Notes: a model not told the origin generated them from the sequence alone. Shown: positions 51,923 to 61,695, counted from the stretch's first letter. The stretch: 64,000 nt of DNA from JABAAW01 sp965216605 (GCA_965216605.1 CBDCGG010000002.1:1116001-1180000); one strand, 5' to 3'. Numbers and translations: made by a program.

Positions 51923-52344
51923 GCGATACGACGAGCAAGGGCGACCGTCTGCTTGCCGCTTTAGGCGAAGTCAAGCCTCCTGCCGCGACCGGCTTGGAGG
52001 CTGGGGTAGCGGACGCAGGTTTGCAAAAAAGCGTTCAAGAGAGCGTTGTAGAGCAGGCGGCGGCGCAGATGGCGGAGCGTATGGCAGAAACGCAGCGTTT
52101 GCGCGCAGCAATGCTGGCGGCGGGGGTGAGCGAGGAGATCATAGACGACCCCGAAGGAGCGGAGATGGACCATTTGCAAGAGGACGAGCAGGAACAATTC
52201 AACGATGCCGTGCGAGAGCATCGCGCATTCCAAGACGAGCTACAACGCGATCTACGCGAGCTACAACGCTCGCGCGACGCGCTAGGAATCAGGCGCGACG
52301 AGACCGCCGTGCCGCTGTCTATGACAAAGGAGATAAAAGCATGA
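51919..52344 (+). CDS. Small acidic helical protein between two chaperone genes
   Basis: 141 aa, Glu/Gln/Ala/Arg-rich, probably coiled coil (AAAQMAERMAETQRLRAAMLAAG; FQDELQRDLRELQRSRDAL). No family recognised. Coupled on both sides by ATGA overlaps, so made together with the two SycD-like chaperones; may be a co-chaperone or secreted substrate. Confidence 0.5.
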   Translation: MSDTTSKGDRLLAALGEVKPPAATGLEAGVADAGLQKSVQESVVEQAAAQMAERMAETQRLRAAMLAAGVSEEIIDDPEGAEMDHLQEDEQEQFNDAVREHRAFQDELQRDLRELQRSRDALGIRRDETAVPLSMTKEIKA

Positions 52345-52844
52345 GCACAGAAAATATCAAACCAAATATCGAGCCAAATATTGAGCCAAGTGCGCAACAG
52401 AAGGAGGCTCTGCTCGCACGCATCGCGGCGGGAGAAACCTTGAGCGAAGCTTGCGGCGTCGATCAAAACTTCTTGACCCTCTGCTACGCGGTAGGTTCGA
52501 ACGCTTACAAGGAGAAGGACTACGCCACCGCGTATCGCGCCTTTCTGTTTCTCTGTATGCACGAGCATAACGAGGCGGACCATTGGACAGCATTGGCGAG
52601 CGTCTTCGTCGCACAAAAACAGACGGAGCGCGCTCTGCCCTTGTTGCAAACAGCGTGGCGGATTTTACCGTCGGCAGCCAACGCCTATCGCTTTGCCGAG
52701 TGTTGCATCCGTTGCGGCGACAAGGAGGTAGCACGAAAGGTCTTGGCGGCTGCCCTCGAAGATATCGAGAAGAGTAAGTCGACAAGCCCGCTGCACGCAC
52801 GCATCAAGGCGATGCTACAAGAACTAGGTGAGGAACGCTCGTGA
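52341..52844 (+). CDS. T3SS class II chaperone, second copy (LcrH/SycD family)
   Basis: 167 aa. LCYAVGSNAYKEKDYATAYRAFLFLCMHEHNEADHWTALASVFVAQKQTERALPLLQTAWRILP shows TPR repeats of the SycD type, with an N-terminal NIEP repeat. The stop overlaps the GTG of the translocator gene, which points to SctE as its likely client. Confidence 0.8.
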   Translation: MSTENIKPNIEPNIEPSAQQKEALLARIAAGETLSEACGVDQNFLTLCYAVGSNAYKEKDYATAYRAFLFLCMHEHNEADHWTALASVFVAQKQTERALPLLQTAWRILPSAANAYRFAECCIRCGDKEVARKVLAAALEDIEKSKSTSPLHARIKAMLQELGEERS

Positions 52845-53890
52845 GCGACATCGGCACAGCAGGGGGGACGGGAAAAATATCCCTGTTCAACGCGCAGCTG
52901 AGTGGCGAGGTGCTGGATGCCGTACAAAAGGCGCACAACGCAGAGCACAAGGTCGAGAAAGGGCGCGTGCCCACAGCGACGCTCAACGCCATCGCGTCGC
53001 AGAAAAAACCCGCGCTACCCAAAACACCGCTGAAGTTTTCCAAAGACGAACTCATGGCGATGATCCAAAAACTGATGATCGCAAACCTGAACCAGCAGTC
53101 GAAAACGCAGACGATCGCAACGAAAGCTACCAGACAACGATTGCAAGATCTGGCAAAACAGAACATCAAAAAACTGTCGCAGGTGCAAGAAAAAACAAAG
53201 CAGAGCAATACGGGCAGCATCGTAGCCCAAGTCTTCGCGTGGATCGCTGCTATCGTCACGGTGGTGGCTTCCGTCATCTTGGCGGTGGTCAGCTTCGGGT
53301 CTGGCTCCATGTTGGTCGGCGCAGCCTTGCTCGCCGCCGCCGCCATCACCGTCACCGTCACCGTGCTCACCCAGACGGGTGTCATGGACAAACTCGCAGA
53401 CGCGCTCGCCAAGCCCATCGCCGATATGCTGGAGAACATGGGCGTAAGCAAAAGTGCCGCCAAGATCGCAAGCAAAATCGCAGCCCAGATTATCATCGCC
53501 GTCGCCATCATGGCAGTCGATATCGCGCTTGCCGTCATGAGCGGCGGCGCGGGCGTAGAAGAGGTGGCGAGCGAAGCAATCAAAAAAATCATGAAGGTCG
53601 CTACCATCGCAGCAAAGGTCACCCAAGTCGTCGGCGCAGCCGCACAGGCAGGAGAAGCAGGCGCAAGCGTCGCAAGCGCAACCTTCAGCTATCAGAGCCA
53701 AATCCTGCAAGCCAATGTGCAAGATAACAAAGCCTTCATCAAACGCATGCAAGTCATGTTGGAAGAAGAGCAGGACACACTAAGACAGCTCGTCGAGGGT
53801 ATGTCCTCAACCTATGTACGCATGGACAGCATGGTAAAGGACACGCACAAGGCGAACGCGCAAATGCTCTCGCAATGGGCGAGCGCATAA
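52841..53890 (+). CDS. sctE: T3SS translocator SctE (YopB/EspD/SseC-like pore protein)
   Basis: 349 aa. An N-terminal helical region is followed by two long hydrophobic segments, IVAQVFAWIAAIVTVVASVILAVVSF with LVGAALLAAAAITVTVTVLT, and IIIAVAIMAVDIALAVMSGG, then amphipathic helices: the plan of the larger pore-forming translocator. GTG 52841 overlaps the chaperone stop. Confidence 0.82.
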   Translation: MSDIGTAGGTGKISLFNAQLSGEVLDAVQKAHNAEHKVEKGRVPTATLNAIASQKKPALPKTPLKFSKDELMAMIQKLMIANLNQQSKTQTIATKATRQRLQDLAKQNIKKLSQVQEKTKQSNTGSIVAQVFAWIAAIVTVVASVILAVVSFGSGSMLVGAALLAAAAITVTVTVLTQTGVMDKLADALAKPIADMLENMGVSKSAAKIASKIAAQIIIAVAIMAVDIALAVMSGGAGVEEVASEAIKKIMKVATIAAKVTQVVGAAAQAGEAGASVASATFSYQSQILQANVQDNKAFIKRMQVMLEEEQDTLRQLVEGMSSTYVRMDSMVKDTHKANAQMLSQWASA

Positions 53891-53938
53891 CTCAACCCAT
53901 TTGCTAACTCCAATCCAACCCCGCCGAGGACAAAAACT

Positions 53939-54748
53939 ATGACCGATCTATCTGCCGTCAACAACGGTTACGCGCGCACGCTATACAAGGCATCCACCAT
54001 GAGCGATGCCCAGAAAGCCCAAGAACTCAACCCCGCTAGCATTGACAGCGCGACAACCGCTACCCAAAAAACAGCGACAAAAGCAGCGGCAAAAGCAGCT
54101 CCTGGCATGACCTTGTCGGATGCTGCAGAAAAGTTCGAACTAGGCGTTTTGCCGCGACAGAAACCCGTCGACTTGAAAGACGCATCGCTCTACAAGAACA
54201 TGATCGGGCAGTTGCCAAGCTCGCTCAACTTCGACATGTCCGCGGTCATGGCGACCATCTTCAAATCCATGACCGCCATGATGCGATCTCAATCTAAAGC
54301 GCGCATGGTCGATTTGGACTTGGCGGGCGCATCCGAGAAGGACGCAGCTCAGAAAATGAAAACCGCCGCCGCCATGGAACTGGGAGGTGCCGTGATAGGC
54401 GCAAGTATGCAACTCGCTGGCGCAGGCATGACCATGGCGGGAGCAGCTTACGGCGCAAAGGCTGGGGATGCCATGGAGTTCAACCAAATGATGCAGCCCT
54501 TTCACGCGGGAAGCGAAATGCTCAGCAGCTCAGGCAGCGCCCTAAAGTCGGGACTCGATTACGCGGGAAAACTAGAGAGCGCGAACGCAGAAATCGACAA
54601 GTCAACCGCAACGCGCGCGCACGCCTTGCGCGAGCAAGACGACGAGATGTACAAGGAGGCGCAAAAATTCGTCGACCAAATGTTGCAAATCATCCAATCC
54701 ATCGATAACCAACAGCACGCGGCATCCTCGCAGATCTTGTCTGCGTAA
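53939..54748 (+). CDS. sctB: T3SS translocator SctB (YopD/EspB/SseD-like)
   Basis: 269 aa with one central hydrophobic region (MELGGAVIGASMQLAGAGMTMAGAAYG) and a C-terminal coiled coil (QDDEMYKEAQKFVDQMLQIIQSIDNQQ), matching the smaller translocator. Follows sctE after 48 bases; GAGGACAAAAACT precedes the ATG, the same leader seen before effector gene 1. Confidence 0.78.
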   Translation: MTDLSAVNNGYARTLYKASTMSDAQKAQELNPASIDSATTATQKTATKAAAKAAPGMTLSDAAEKFELGVLPRQKPVDLKDASLYKNMIGQLPSSLNFDMSAVMATIFKSMTAMMRSQSKARMVDLDLAGASEKDAAQKMKTAAAMELGGAVIGASMQLAGAGMTMAGAAYGAKAGDAMEFNQMMQPFHAGSEMLSSSGSALKSGLDYAGKLESANAEIDKSTATRAHALREQDDEMYKEAQKFVDQMLQIIQSIDNQQHAASSQILSA

Positions 54749-54783
54749 GACGCAGCAAGCCACAATACAAGGAGAAATTGTTT

Positions 54784-55191
54784 ATGTCTCAATCGCCACC
54801 ACTGACGGGTTCAGAAGAGCTACGCCTGCTCGCCGAGATCGCCTTTACGGCAGTCTTCTACGGCTTGACGGTGCATGCTAAGGATATCTTCGACTATATC
54901 GAGCAGCACGACCAGCACCGCGAGGTAGGAGCCTTGGGCAAGGGCTTGGCGCTCATCAGCGACGGAAAATTCGCCGATGCCACGCAGGCAATTGAAAAAG
55001 GCGTATTGGAGAAAAATCCCGACTCGCTGGAAGGACAGCTGTTTGCCGCTCTGGCTTTGAAACTGGAGGGAAAAGCATCACACGCCGAACGCTTGAGCGA
55101 TCGCGCCGTAAAAAACGGCAGCGAGACGGCGAAGCAGTTTGCACAAAACCTTCGCTCCGTCAGCCATGCGCAGAAGCGTCCCAACTATTGA
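54784..55191 (+). CDS. TPR-type T3SS protein (YscG/HrpB1-like candidate)
   Basis: 135 aa. Helical hairpins ELRLLAEIAFTAVFYGLTVHAKDIFDYIEQHD, GKGLALISDGKFADATQAIEKGVL and EGQLFAALALKLEGKASHAERL read as degenerate TPRs, as in YscG or HrpB1 proteins. ATG 54784 lies nine bases after GGAG. Its 3' end overlaps the sctJ start by 26 bases. Confidence 0.55.
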   Translation: MSQSPPLTGSEELRLLAEIAFTAVFYGLTVHAKDIFDYIEQHDQHREVGALGKGLALISDGKFADATQAIEKGVLEKNPDSLEGQLFAALALKLEGKASHAERLSDRAVKNGSETAKQFAQNLRSVSHAQKRPNY

Positions 55192-56035
55192 GGCTTGGCG
55201 CGTGCACACGCCTGCTACTCGCTTTGCTACTCTATCGGCGGCTCTCTTTGCGGTCTTCTTCCTGCTGGGGGGGTGCTCGCAGGAGCTATACGCCAATCTC
55301 GACGAGCGCGAGATCAATGGCATGATCGCTGCCCTTGCGCGCTACAACATTCGAGCAGAAAAGATCGCGCTCAAGGACGGCTACAGCATTTCGGTATCCT
55401 CGCGTTACTTCGCCGATGCCATCAATATCCTCTCCGCGGCAGGCTATCCGCAGCGCAAGTATGTATCGCTCAACGAGCTGTTCGGAAAGAGCGGACTCAT
55501 CCCCACCCCCTTCGAAGAGCATGTCCGCTACATCTACGGCTTGTCCGAAGAGCTCGCGCGCACCGTCTCTCTCTTCGACGGAGTCATCGAGGCGCGAGTT
55601 CATATCGCACTTCCAGGCGCGGGAGAAAAGTCGGGCGCAAAAGTTTCCGTGTTCATCAAATACGATCAGCAGTTTGACTATGAAACACTCATTCCTCGTA
55701 TTAGGAAGTTTGTCTCCGACTCGGTCGAAAAGGTGCAATTCGAAAATGTTGAGGTCTTGGCATTACCCGGACAGAAGTCCGCTGATTTCTATCGAATCCG
55801 TCGCAAACTCGCCGAAGAACGACGACCGCTGCGCGTCGTAGAGTTCGCTCTCGGAGGCGTGGCGGTCGCTTTTCTCTTTTTGCTCGGCTTGTTCGTTCTA
55901 CGCAAACGCGGCTTCTTGGCGTTTTCCAAACCCGCAGCATACTCCGCAGCACAAGCCGCCTCACCCCTCGCGGTGCGCCAGGCGAGAGCTGCCGACAAGG
56001 AGCAAATCACCGACGCAAGCACAAAAAATTCTTGA
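55166..56035 (+). CDS. sctJ: T3SS inner-membrane ring lipoprotein SctJ
   Basis: 289 aa. Signal peptide with lipobox FFLLGGCSQELY, then the two ring-building domains: NLDEREINGMIAALARYNIRAEK and SLFDGVIEARVHIALPG ... AKVSVFIKYDQQFDYETLIPRIRKFVSDSVE, and a C-terminal membrane span (FALGGVAVAFLFLLGLFVLRKRG). ATG 55166 gives a 35-residue signal region; GTG 55202 would give a shorter one. Confidence 0.93.
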   Translation: MRRSVPTIEAWRVHTPATRFATLSAALFAVFFLLGGCSQELYANLDEREINGMIAALARYNIRAEKIALKDGYSISVSSRYFADAINILSAAGYPQRKYVSLNELFGKSGLIPTPFEEHVRYIYGLSEELARTVSLFDGVIEARVHIALPGAGEKSGAKVSVFIKYDQQFDYETLIPRIRKFVSDSVEKVQFENVEVLALPGQKSADFYRIRRKLAEERRPLRVVEFALGGVAVAFLFLLGLFVLRKRGFLAFSKPAAYSAAQAASPLAVRQARAADKEQITDASTKNS

Positions 56036-56056
56036 GAAAATCTGTTGCTATCCCCG

Positions 56057-57016
56057 ATGCTTGCCTCCGCAACAACTCCTTCGCCAGACTTGTCGTCAGT
56101 TTTGACATCTCAAGCTGCCGTCGCCTTGTGGCTACGCTTCCAGTGCAACGCGGCAGCGACGCTCCACGAATCCTACCGCGAGGTGCTGCTTACCGAGGCA
56201 AAACATCAAGGTAGAAAAATCAAGCGGGACAAAAAGCAAAATATAAAGAAGCAAGACATCAAGATAGAGGACTCCGTAGAGGACTCTGCGGAGGACTCCA
56301 TTTGGTTGGAGCATCTGTGGGGGACGGCGTTGCTGTCGCGCTTTGTTCATGAGCGTTTTGCCTTACGCATCGATGCCTGGCCGCGCCAGCCCTCGTCCTC
56401 GTCCTCGCCCTCGTCCTCGCCTTCGGACTTGCCGTTTTTTCTGCGCCTCGTGATGCTGGACTCGCCCGTTCTGCTGCGTCTGTTGCGCTCGGCGGGGTTG
56501 GTGCTGAGCGCGAGCCTCATCGCCTCCGTGATCGAGAGCGATCAGGTGGCACGCTTGAGGGAGGGCTTGGGCGAAGAAAACTACACCTTCGCCTTGACGA
56601 AGGGCATGCGTTTGCGTCCTGCTTCCTCGCGTGTCTCCTTGACGCTAGCGAGCGAGCAGCGCACGAGTTTAGGCGACGCAGCGTTCCATACGGTGCTGGG
56701 CTTGCGCTTGCTGATGCGCCAAGCTGAGGGATCGTTTTCCGAACAGCATTGGCGACGCTTGGCGTTGAAGTGTCCGCGCGGCATCGTGGACTTGTTGCGC
56801 CGCAACTCGGAGCAGGAAATGCTCAAAGCAACCCACTTGGACGCGGGAACAGCGGCGGGGCTGCACGCCTCGCTTACTATGTTCGAACCTCCCCTCTTCG
56901 AGGCGGAGGCAGAGGAAGATATGTTCCAAGCAAAAACGCGGCAGTGGTGGTGTGCCGTCGCAAAGGAGGTAGTTGGATCATGGCACGCTTGGCTCGAATC
57001 CTCGAAGGTCGCATAA
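56057..57016 (+). CDS. sctK: T3SS sorting-platform accessory SctK candidate
   Basis: 319 aa, between sctJ and sctL, where yscK lies in other systems. DSPVLLRLLRSAGLVLSASLIASVIESDQVARLREGLGEENYTFALTKG matches the SctK core in plan. Two low-complexity inserts: EDSVEDSAEDS (three 12-nt repeats, 56266..56300) and a poly-Ser/Pro run (56393..56430). ATG 56057 chosen; TTG 56045 also possible. Overlaps sctL by 37 bases. Confidence 0.65.
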   Translation: MLASATTPSPDLSSVLTSQAAVALWLRFQCNAAATLHESYREVLLTEAKHQGRKIKRDKKQNIKKQDIKIEDSVEDSAEDSIWLEHLWGTALLSRFVHERFALRIDAWPRQPSSSSSPSSSPSDLPFFLRLVMLDSPVLLRLLRSAGLVLSASLIASVIESDQVARLREGLGEENYTFALTKGMRLRPASSRVSLTLASEQRTSLGDAAFHTVLGLRLLMRQAEGSFSEQHWRRLALKCPRGIVDLLRRNSEQEMLKATHLDAGTAAGLHASLTMFEPPLFEAEAEEDMFQAKTRQWWCAVAKEVVGSWHAWLESSKVA

Positions 57017-57747
57017 CCCCGCTCATCGAAAAGCGAGTCTTGAAGGGGGAGGACTATGCACGATTAGAGCAAGGAGAGTCCGTGCTGATCGAACTCGCGC
57101 GCGAACAGCAACGCGCGCGGCAGGAGGCGGCGCGCGCATTGGAAGAGCATCGACAACGCGGCTACGAAGAAGGATTAGCCAAGGCCGAAGCTGCTCGTGC
57201 ACGCCAAGCATTCGAAACCGTGTCGCGCGCAATTCGCTACTTTGAGAGCATGGAAGAGGACATGGTCGACCTATTAGAGGGGGCACTCGACAAGATCGCA
57301 GAAGGACTCGACAAGGACAAACTCGTGCGACAAGTCGTCGCAAGGGCATTGCGCGACTATCGTTCCCTACCGCAGATAACGCTGCATATCGCGCGTTCGC
57401 AGGAAAAGGCGTTGCATAAGGACATCGAGCGGTTGACACAAGAAGCGCGCCTTGCAGGCATGGTCAAAATCGCCGTAAACGCGCGTTTGGAGAAGGGAGA
57501 ATGCCTTTTGGAATCGCCGCTGGGTACCGTCGAACTCGGACTCGCATCTCAAGTGGCGGCTTTGAAAGAAGCGCTGGGAGGGCTGCGTAGCAACAAAAAT
57601 TCGACGCAAAAAAAGAAAAACAAAAACGAGCCGCCACAGCCGCCACAACGCGCCGAAAGCGAGAACGGCGCGGTGAGGGAGCAAGCAAACACGCCTACTA
57701 TGGCAAGGCACGCCGATGAAACACAACCTATGACACACGAACTATGA
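56980..57747 (+). CDS. sctL: T3SS ATPase stator SctL
   Basis: 255 aa, YscL/FliH-type peripheral stalk that binds the SctN ATPase. Central coiled coil (LIELAREQQRARQEAARALEEHRQRGYEEGLAKAEAARARQAFE) and a V-type ATPase E-like C-terminal domain (VARALRDYRSLPQITLHIA ... LESPLGTVELGLASQVAALKEAL). An extra Lys/Pro/Gln tail follows. AAAGGAGGT nine bases before ATG 56980 fixes the start. Confidence 0.85.
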   Translation: MARLARILEGRITPLIEKRVLKGEDYARLEQGESVLIELAREQQRARQEAARALEEHRQRGYEEGLAKAEAARARQAFETVSRAIRYFESMEEDMVDLLEGALDKIAEGLDKDKLVRQVVARALRDYRSLPQITLHIARSQEKALHKDIERLTQEARLAGMVKIAVNARLEKGECLLESPLGTVELGLASQVAALKEALGGLRSNKNSTQKKKNKNEPPQPPQRAESENGAVREQANTPTMARHADETQPMTHEL

Positions 57748-57757
57748 CACACGAACC

Positions 57758-59155
57758 ATGACACACGATCTTGCATGGCAGGACAAGGAGCGGGAGGGGA
57801 GCAAAGCGTCTCCGTTTTCTTCGCTCTTTGCCGAGCTCGAATCCAAGTTGGAGGCTGCCAATCCTGTGCGCGCAACGGGCAGGGTGGAAGAGGTGATAGG
57901 AACGCTCGTCAAGGCGCATGTGCCGAATGTGCGCATCGGCGAAATATGCGAGCTGCGCGCGCGATCAGGCGAAAAGTTGTGCGAGGCAGAGGTCGTAGGC
58001 TTCCTCTCCAACGCAGCCCTGCTCACGCTCTACGGCGACATGCAAAGCGTCTCGTCGCAGACCGATGTCATTCCGACAGGACGCACGCAAGAGATCAATG
58101 TAGGTCCCGCGCTGTTGGGGCGCGTCCTCGATGGCATGGGACAGCTCATGGACGCAGCGCAGAAGGGAGATGTAACCCTGCCCGACCGCCAACCCATCTA
58201 CGCCGCCGCCCCCAATCCCCTGACACGGCGCATCATCGACAATCCCTTCAGCGTCGGCATACGCGCCATCGACGGGCTGCTTACTTGCGGCGAAGGACAG
58301 AGGCTAGGAATCTTCGCTGCTGCGGGCGTGGGCAAAAGTACGCTGCTGTCCGCGCTCGTCAAGGGCGCGGTCGCCGATGTCTCCGTCATCGCCCTCATCG
58401 GAGAGCGCGGACGCGAGGTGCGCGAGTTCATCGAACAAAGTCTCGGCGAAGAGGGTATGCGAAAATCGGTGCTGGTGATCGCTACCTCCGACAAGTCCTC
58501 GATGGAGCGCGCCCGCGCCGCCTACGTGGCGACCGCCGTTGCCGAGTATTTTCGAGCGCGCGACAACCGCGTCCTGTTTATGATGGATTCGGTCACACGT
58601 TTCGCGCGTGCTCTTCGCGAGATAGGTTTAGCGATGGGAGAGCCCCCGACACGCCGAGGCTTTCCTCCCTCGGTCTTCGCATCCCTGCCGAAGCTCATGG
58701 AGCGCACAGGCATGGGAGCGATCGGATCCATCACCGCCTTCTACACCGTCCTCGTCGAGGGCGACGACATGACAGAGCCCATCGCCGACGAAACGCGATC
58801 CATATTAGACGGGCATATCGTGCTATCGCGCGACTTGGCAGCGCGCAACCACTACCCCGCAATCGATGTATTAGAGAGCATCAGTCGCGTGCAGACGGCG
58901 ATCGTAGGCTCGCAGCATTTACAAGCAGCACAACGCATGCGCGAACTATTAGCTGCTTACAATCAGGCAGAACTCTTGATCAAAATCGGAGAGTATCACG
59001 CAGGCGGCGACGCAACCACCGACGCCGCTGTCCAAAACATCGATGCCATTCGCGACTTCTTGCAACAGAAGGGCGGAGAAGTGTCTTCCTTCCAACAAAC
59101 CCTCGACGCGCTCGAAGCACTCATGGCTACAGGCGAAAGCGCAGAGAACCCTTGA
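57758..59155 (+). CDS. sctN: T3SS ATPase SctN
   Basis: 465 aa hexameric ATPase that unfolds substrates at the export gate. Walker A AAGVGKST (residues 188-195), catalytic GERGREVREFIEQSLG, Walker B VLFMMDSVTRFARALREIGLAMGEPPTRRGFPPSVFASLP. The start area is a 14-16 nt tandem repeat with three atgacacacga units (57729..57769), offering several ATG choices; 57758 is in frame with the family-typical N terminus. Confidence 0.96.
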   Translation: MTHDLAWQDKEREGSKASPFSSLFAELESKLEAANPVRATGRVEEVIGTLVKAHVPNVRIGEICELRARSGEKLCEAEVVGFLSNAALLTLYGDMQSVSSQTDVIPTGRTQEINVGPALLGRVLDGMGQLMDAAQKGDVTLPDRQPIYAAAPNPLTRRIIDNPFSVGIRAIDGLLTCGEGQRLGIFAAAGVGKSTLLSALVKGAVADVSVIALIGERGREVREFIEQSLGEEGMRKSVLVIATSDKSSMERARAAYVATAVAEYFRARDNRVLFMMDSVTRFARALREIGLAMGEPPTRRGFPPSVFASLPKLMERTGMGAIGSITAFYTVLVEGDDMTEPIADETRSILDGHIVLSRDLAARNHYPAIDVLESISRVQTAIVGSQHLQAAQRMRELLAAYNQAELLIKIGEYHAGGDATTDAAVQNIDAIRDFLQQKGGEVSSFQQTLDALEALMATGESAENP

Positions 59156-59172
59156 GCAGGGCGGCTTGATCG

Positions 59173-59670
59173 ATGAAAAGTATATTTCCAGACCTCTTGC
59201 TTATCCGCAACTTGCGCGAAGAACGCGCCGAGCGCGACTTGGGCGAAGCGCAAGCAAGGCTGCACACAGCAGAGCAGGCGGTAGAGCGAGCAGCAAGCCT
59301 GCTCGAACGATTCACACGCACCATGCCCGCCGTCATCGAGGCAGAATACGCGCGCATCGAAGAGGAAGCGAGACACAAAAAAGGAATCGCGCTCTACAAA
59401 ATTCAAAACTTCCGAGCCTTCGAAGCGCACATGCACACTCAGCGCGAAGAGTTGCGCGTAGCACTCGTCGAAAAACAGAAAACCCTGAAACAGGCAAACG
59501 ACGCGCTGCAACAAGCGCACGAGGCGCTCAGCATGGCGATGCGCGCACGCATGAAAATCGAACAGCTGTTGCAGCAAGAGCGCGCAAAAAAAATCATCGA
59601 GCAGGAACGCAGCGAAGAAAAACTGCTCGAAGAATTCACACCTCGATCCATCTTCGCACAATTGCAATAA
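59173..59670 (+). CDS. sctO: T3SS central stalk SctO
   Basis: 165 aa, a long antiparallel coiled coil (LLLIRNLREERAERDLGEAQARLHTAEQAVERAASLLERF ... EALSMAMRARMKIEQLLQQERAKKIIEQ), the YscO/FliJ-type stalk between the ATPase and the export gate. Located between sctN and sctC as in many systems. Confidence 0.82.
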   Translation: MKSIFPDLLLIRNLREERAERDLGEAQARLHTAEQAVERAASLLERFTRTMPAVIEAEYARIEEEARHKKGIALYKIQNFRAFEAHMHTQREELRVALVEKQKTLKQANDALQQAHEALSMAMRARMKIEQLLQQERAKKIIEQERSEEKLLEEFTPRSIFAQLQ

Positions 59671-59682
59671 AGCCATAACACG

Positions 59683-61695
59683 ATGTCCTTCTTCTCAACC
59701 CTTGCTCGGCGAGCTCAAATGTTTCTCTCGCTGCTCGCGGTAGCCTCGTTGCTGCTGTCGGCTCACGCGCCCACAGCCCGCGCAGAACCCTACTTCTACC
59801 GTGCTGACAATGTGGGGGGGAGGCAGTTCTTTTCGGACTTGTCCTTCTTGCTCGGCATGGAGGTTAAGGACGAGGGTAGCGGGCTCGCGCGACGAAAACT
59901 GCTCGGAGAGTTCCGCGGCGAAACGCGAACTGCCTTCTTGAATGCCGTCGCATCCGCCGCGCGCTTCGCATGGGCAACTCACAAGAATACCCTAATCCTA
60001 TCGTCGCGCGTGAACTTGCAAACGCGCACCTATCGATTCGCTTCCAAAAATGAGGCAGACAGCTTTTGGGCACGCCTGCAACACGAGCGAATAGCAGCAG
60101 GTCCCTTGATCGTAACGCCGCTCGCTAAAAAACTATCCTTGAAGACAACGAAAAAGGCAGGCGCGCAAAGAGCAGAGGGAGAGGTCGGCTACGACATTCA
60201 GGCGATCGCAGCCTTCCACGAAAGTGCTCAAACGCTCTACCTTGAACTGGCAGGATCGGACAACAACCGCGTCCTATCGCCCGCAAACAGCAGCATATAC
60301 CCCATCCCAGGCGAGCGTTTTGCCCTGATGATCTTTCGCTTGCAATACGCATGGGCGCACGATACCCCCATCGGCGACGGGCGTAGCGGCAAGATGCTAC
60401 CCGGCGTTGCAAACTTCATGGAAAAAATCGTCGCAGCCCGCTACGGTGCCAGCGCGCCGCGTCGTGTCGCTACGCCTGCGCAAGGTGATTTGGAACACCT
60501 CGTATCGAGCGGTTTGCAAAAAATCAAGGAGCTGGGAATCCTACCCGCACCCTCCGCATCTCCCTCCGCAGCAGCAGGATCGCCAACGGCGGCGGCATCA
60601 GGGCAACCCATGATCGTCGGCAAAGGCGCATCTCCCCTGATCTTTGCCGACCCCCGCCAAAACGCCGTCGTCATCTACGATAATCGCGCTCGCTACAACG
60701 ACTACCGCAACCTCATCGCCGAGCTGGATTCGCGCACGCGACTAGTCAAAATCGAAGCTGCCATCATCGATATTTCCAAAAGCCGCGTCAGCGACTTAGG
60801 CATTCAGTGGCAAGGCTCTTACGACGGAAACCAAGCCGGCTTCGGATCACTCGCACAAAGTGCAGTTTCAGGCGCGCTCGCCGTCGCAACAAAAGGCTTG
60901 TCGCTCTCTAACAACGCCATCGTCTCCAATGTCAACGGCTTGATCGCTCGCATCAACATCTTGGAGAGCCAAGGTAAAGGACGCATCGTCTCCAGACCAT
61001 CGATCCTCACACTCGACAATATCGAAGCATCCCTAACATCCAATCAAAAGTTCTTCGTCAAGGTCGAAGCATTTCAAGACTCATCCCTCTATCCCGTCGA
61101 GGTCGGCACAACGCTGCGGGTCACTCCCCACATCATCCGCGAAGGACAGAAGACGCGAATCAAATTGCTCGTCGTCATCGAAGACGGATCGATCGACCAA
61201 TCATCTTCCGCTGCCGTCGGAGGACTGCCGCGCATCACAACAAACACCCTCACAACCCAAGCAGAGATATTAGAAACCCAAGCGCTCGTCGTCGGAGGAC
61301 ATATCCGCTCCGAAGTGCAAGCACGATGGCAGCGCGTTCCAATACTAGGATACATTCCCATATTAGGACTGCCATTCAAACACAAGACAAAACAACGACA
61401 AGAGTTCGTACGACTCTACATAATACGTCCAAGACTGACCCTGCCCGCAGACGACATGGCTGAGGCGGAAGCCTTGGCAGACGACGACAACCTCTTCGCT
61501 TATCCAAAACTCTTGCAAAAAGAGCGCGACAAGGCAGAAAAACTCGCGCGAAAACGAAAACGCAAAGCAGATAAAAAAGATAAAAAAGCACGAGCCAAAG
61601 CTGAAAAAAACGCAGAAAAAAACGCAGAAAAAAAACGCAAAAAAGAGCAACAACAGCCATCCCAAGACGAGCCATCGCAAGACGAAGAGCAATAG
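59683..61695 (+). CDS. sctC: T3SS outer-membrane secretin SctC
   Basis: 670 aa. Signal peptide MFLSLLAVASLLLSAHAPTARAEP, N0 domain YRADNVGGRQFFSDLSFLLGM, N-terminal ring domains, then the secretin barrel (GRIVSRPSILTLDNIEASL, VEVGTTLRVTPHIIREG, TQAEILETQALVVGGHI, RVPILGYIPILGLPFKHK). It ends with an unusual Lys/Glu-rich tail of about 55 residues (KRKADKKDKKARAKAEKNAEKNAEKK) not typical of secretins. Last conserved structural gene of the rightward unit. Confidence 0.93.
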   Translation: MSFFSTLARRAQMFLSLLAVASLLLSAHAPTARAEPYFYRADNVGGRQFFSDLSFLLGMEVKDEGSGLARRKLLGEFRGETRTAFLNAVASAARFAWATHKNTLILSSRVNLQTRTYRFASKNEADSFWARLQHERIAAGPLIVTPLAKKLSLKTTKKAGAQRAEGEVGYDIQAIAAFHESAQTLYLELAGSDNNRVLSPANSSIYPIPGERFALMIFRLQYAWAHDTPIGDGRSGKMLPGVANFMEKIVAARYGASAPRRVATPAQGDLEHLVSSGLQKIKELGILPAPSASPSAAAGSPTAAASGQPMIVGKGASPLIFADPRQNAVVIYDNRARYNDYRNLIAELDSRTRLVKIEAAIIDISKSRVSDLGIQWQGSYDGNQAGFGSLAQSAVSGALAVATKGLSLSNNAIVSNVNGLIARINILESQGKGRIVSRPSILTLDNIEASLTSNQKFFVKVEAFQDSSLYPVEVGTTLRVTPHIIREGQKTRIKLLVVIEDGSIDQSSSAAVGGLPRITTNTLTTQAEILETQALVVGGHIRSEVQARWQRVPILGYIPILGLPFKHKTKQRQEFVRLYIIRPRLTLPADDMAEAEALADDDNLFAYPKLLQKERDKAEKLARKRKRKADKKDKKARAKAEKNAEKNAEKKRKKEQQQPSQDEPSQDEEQ

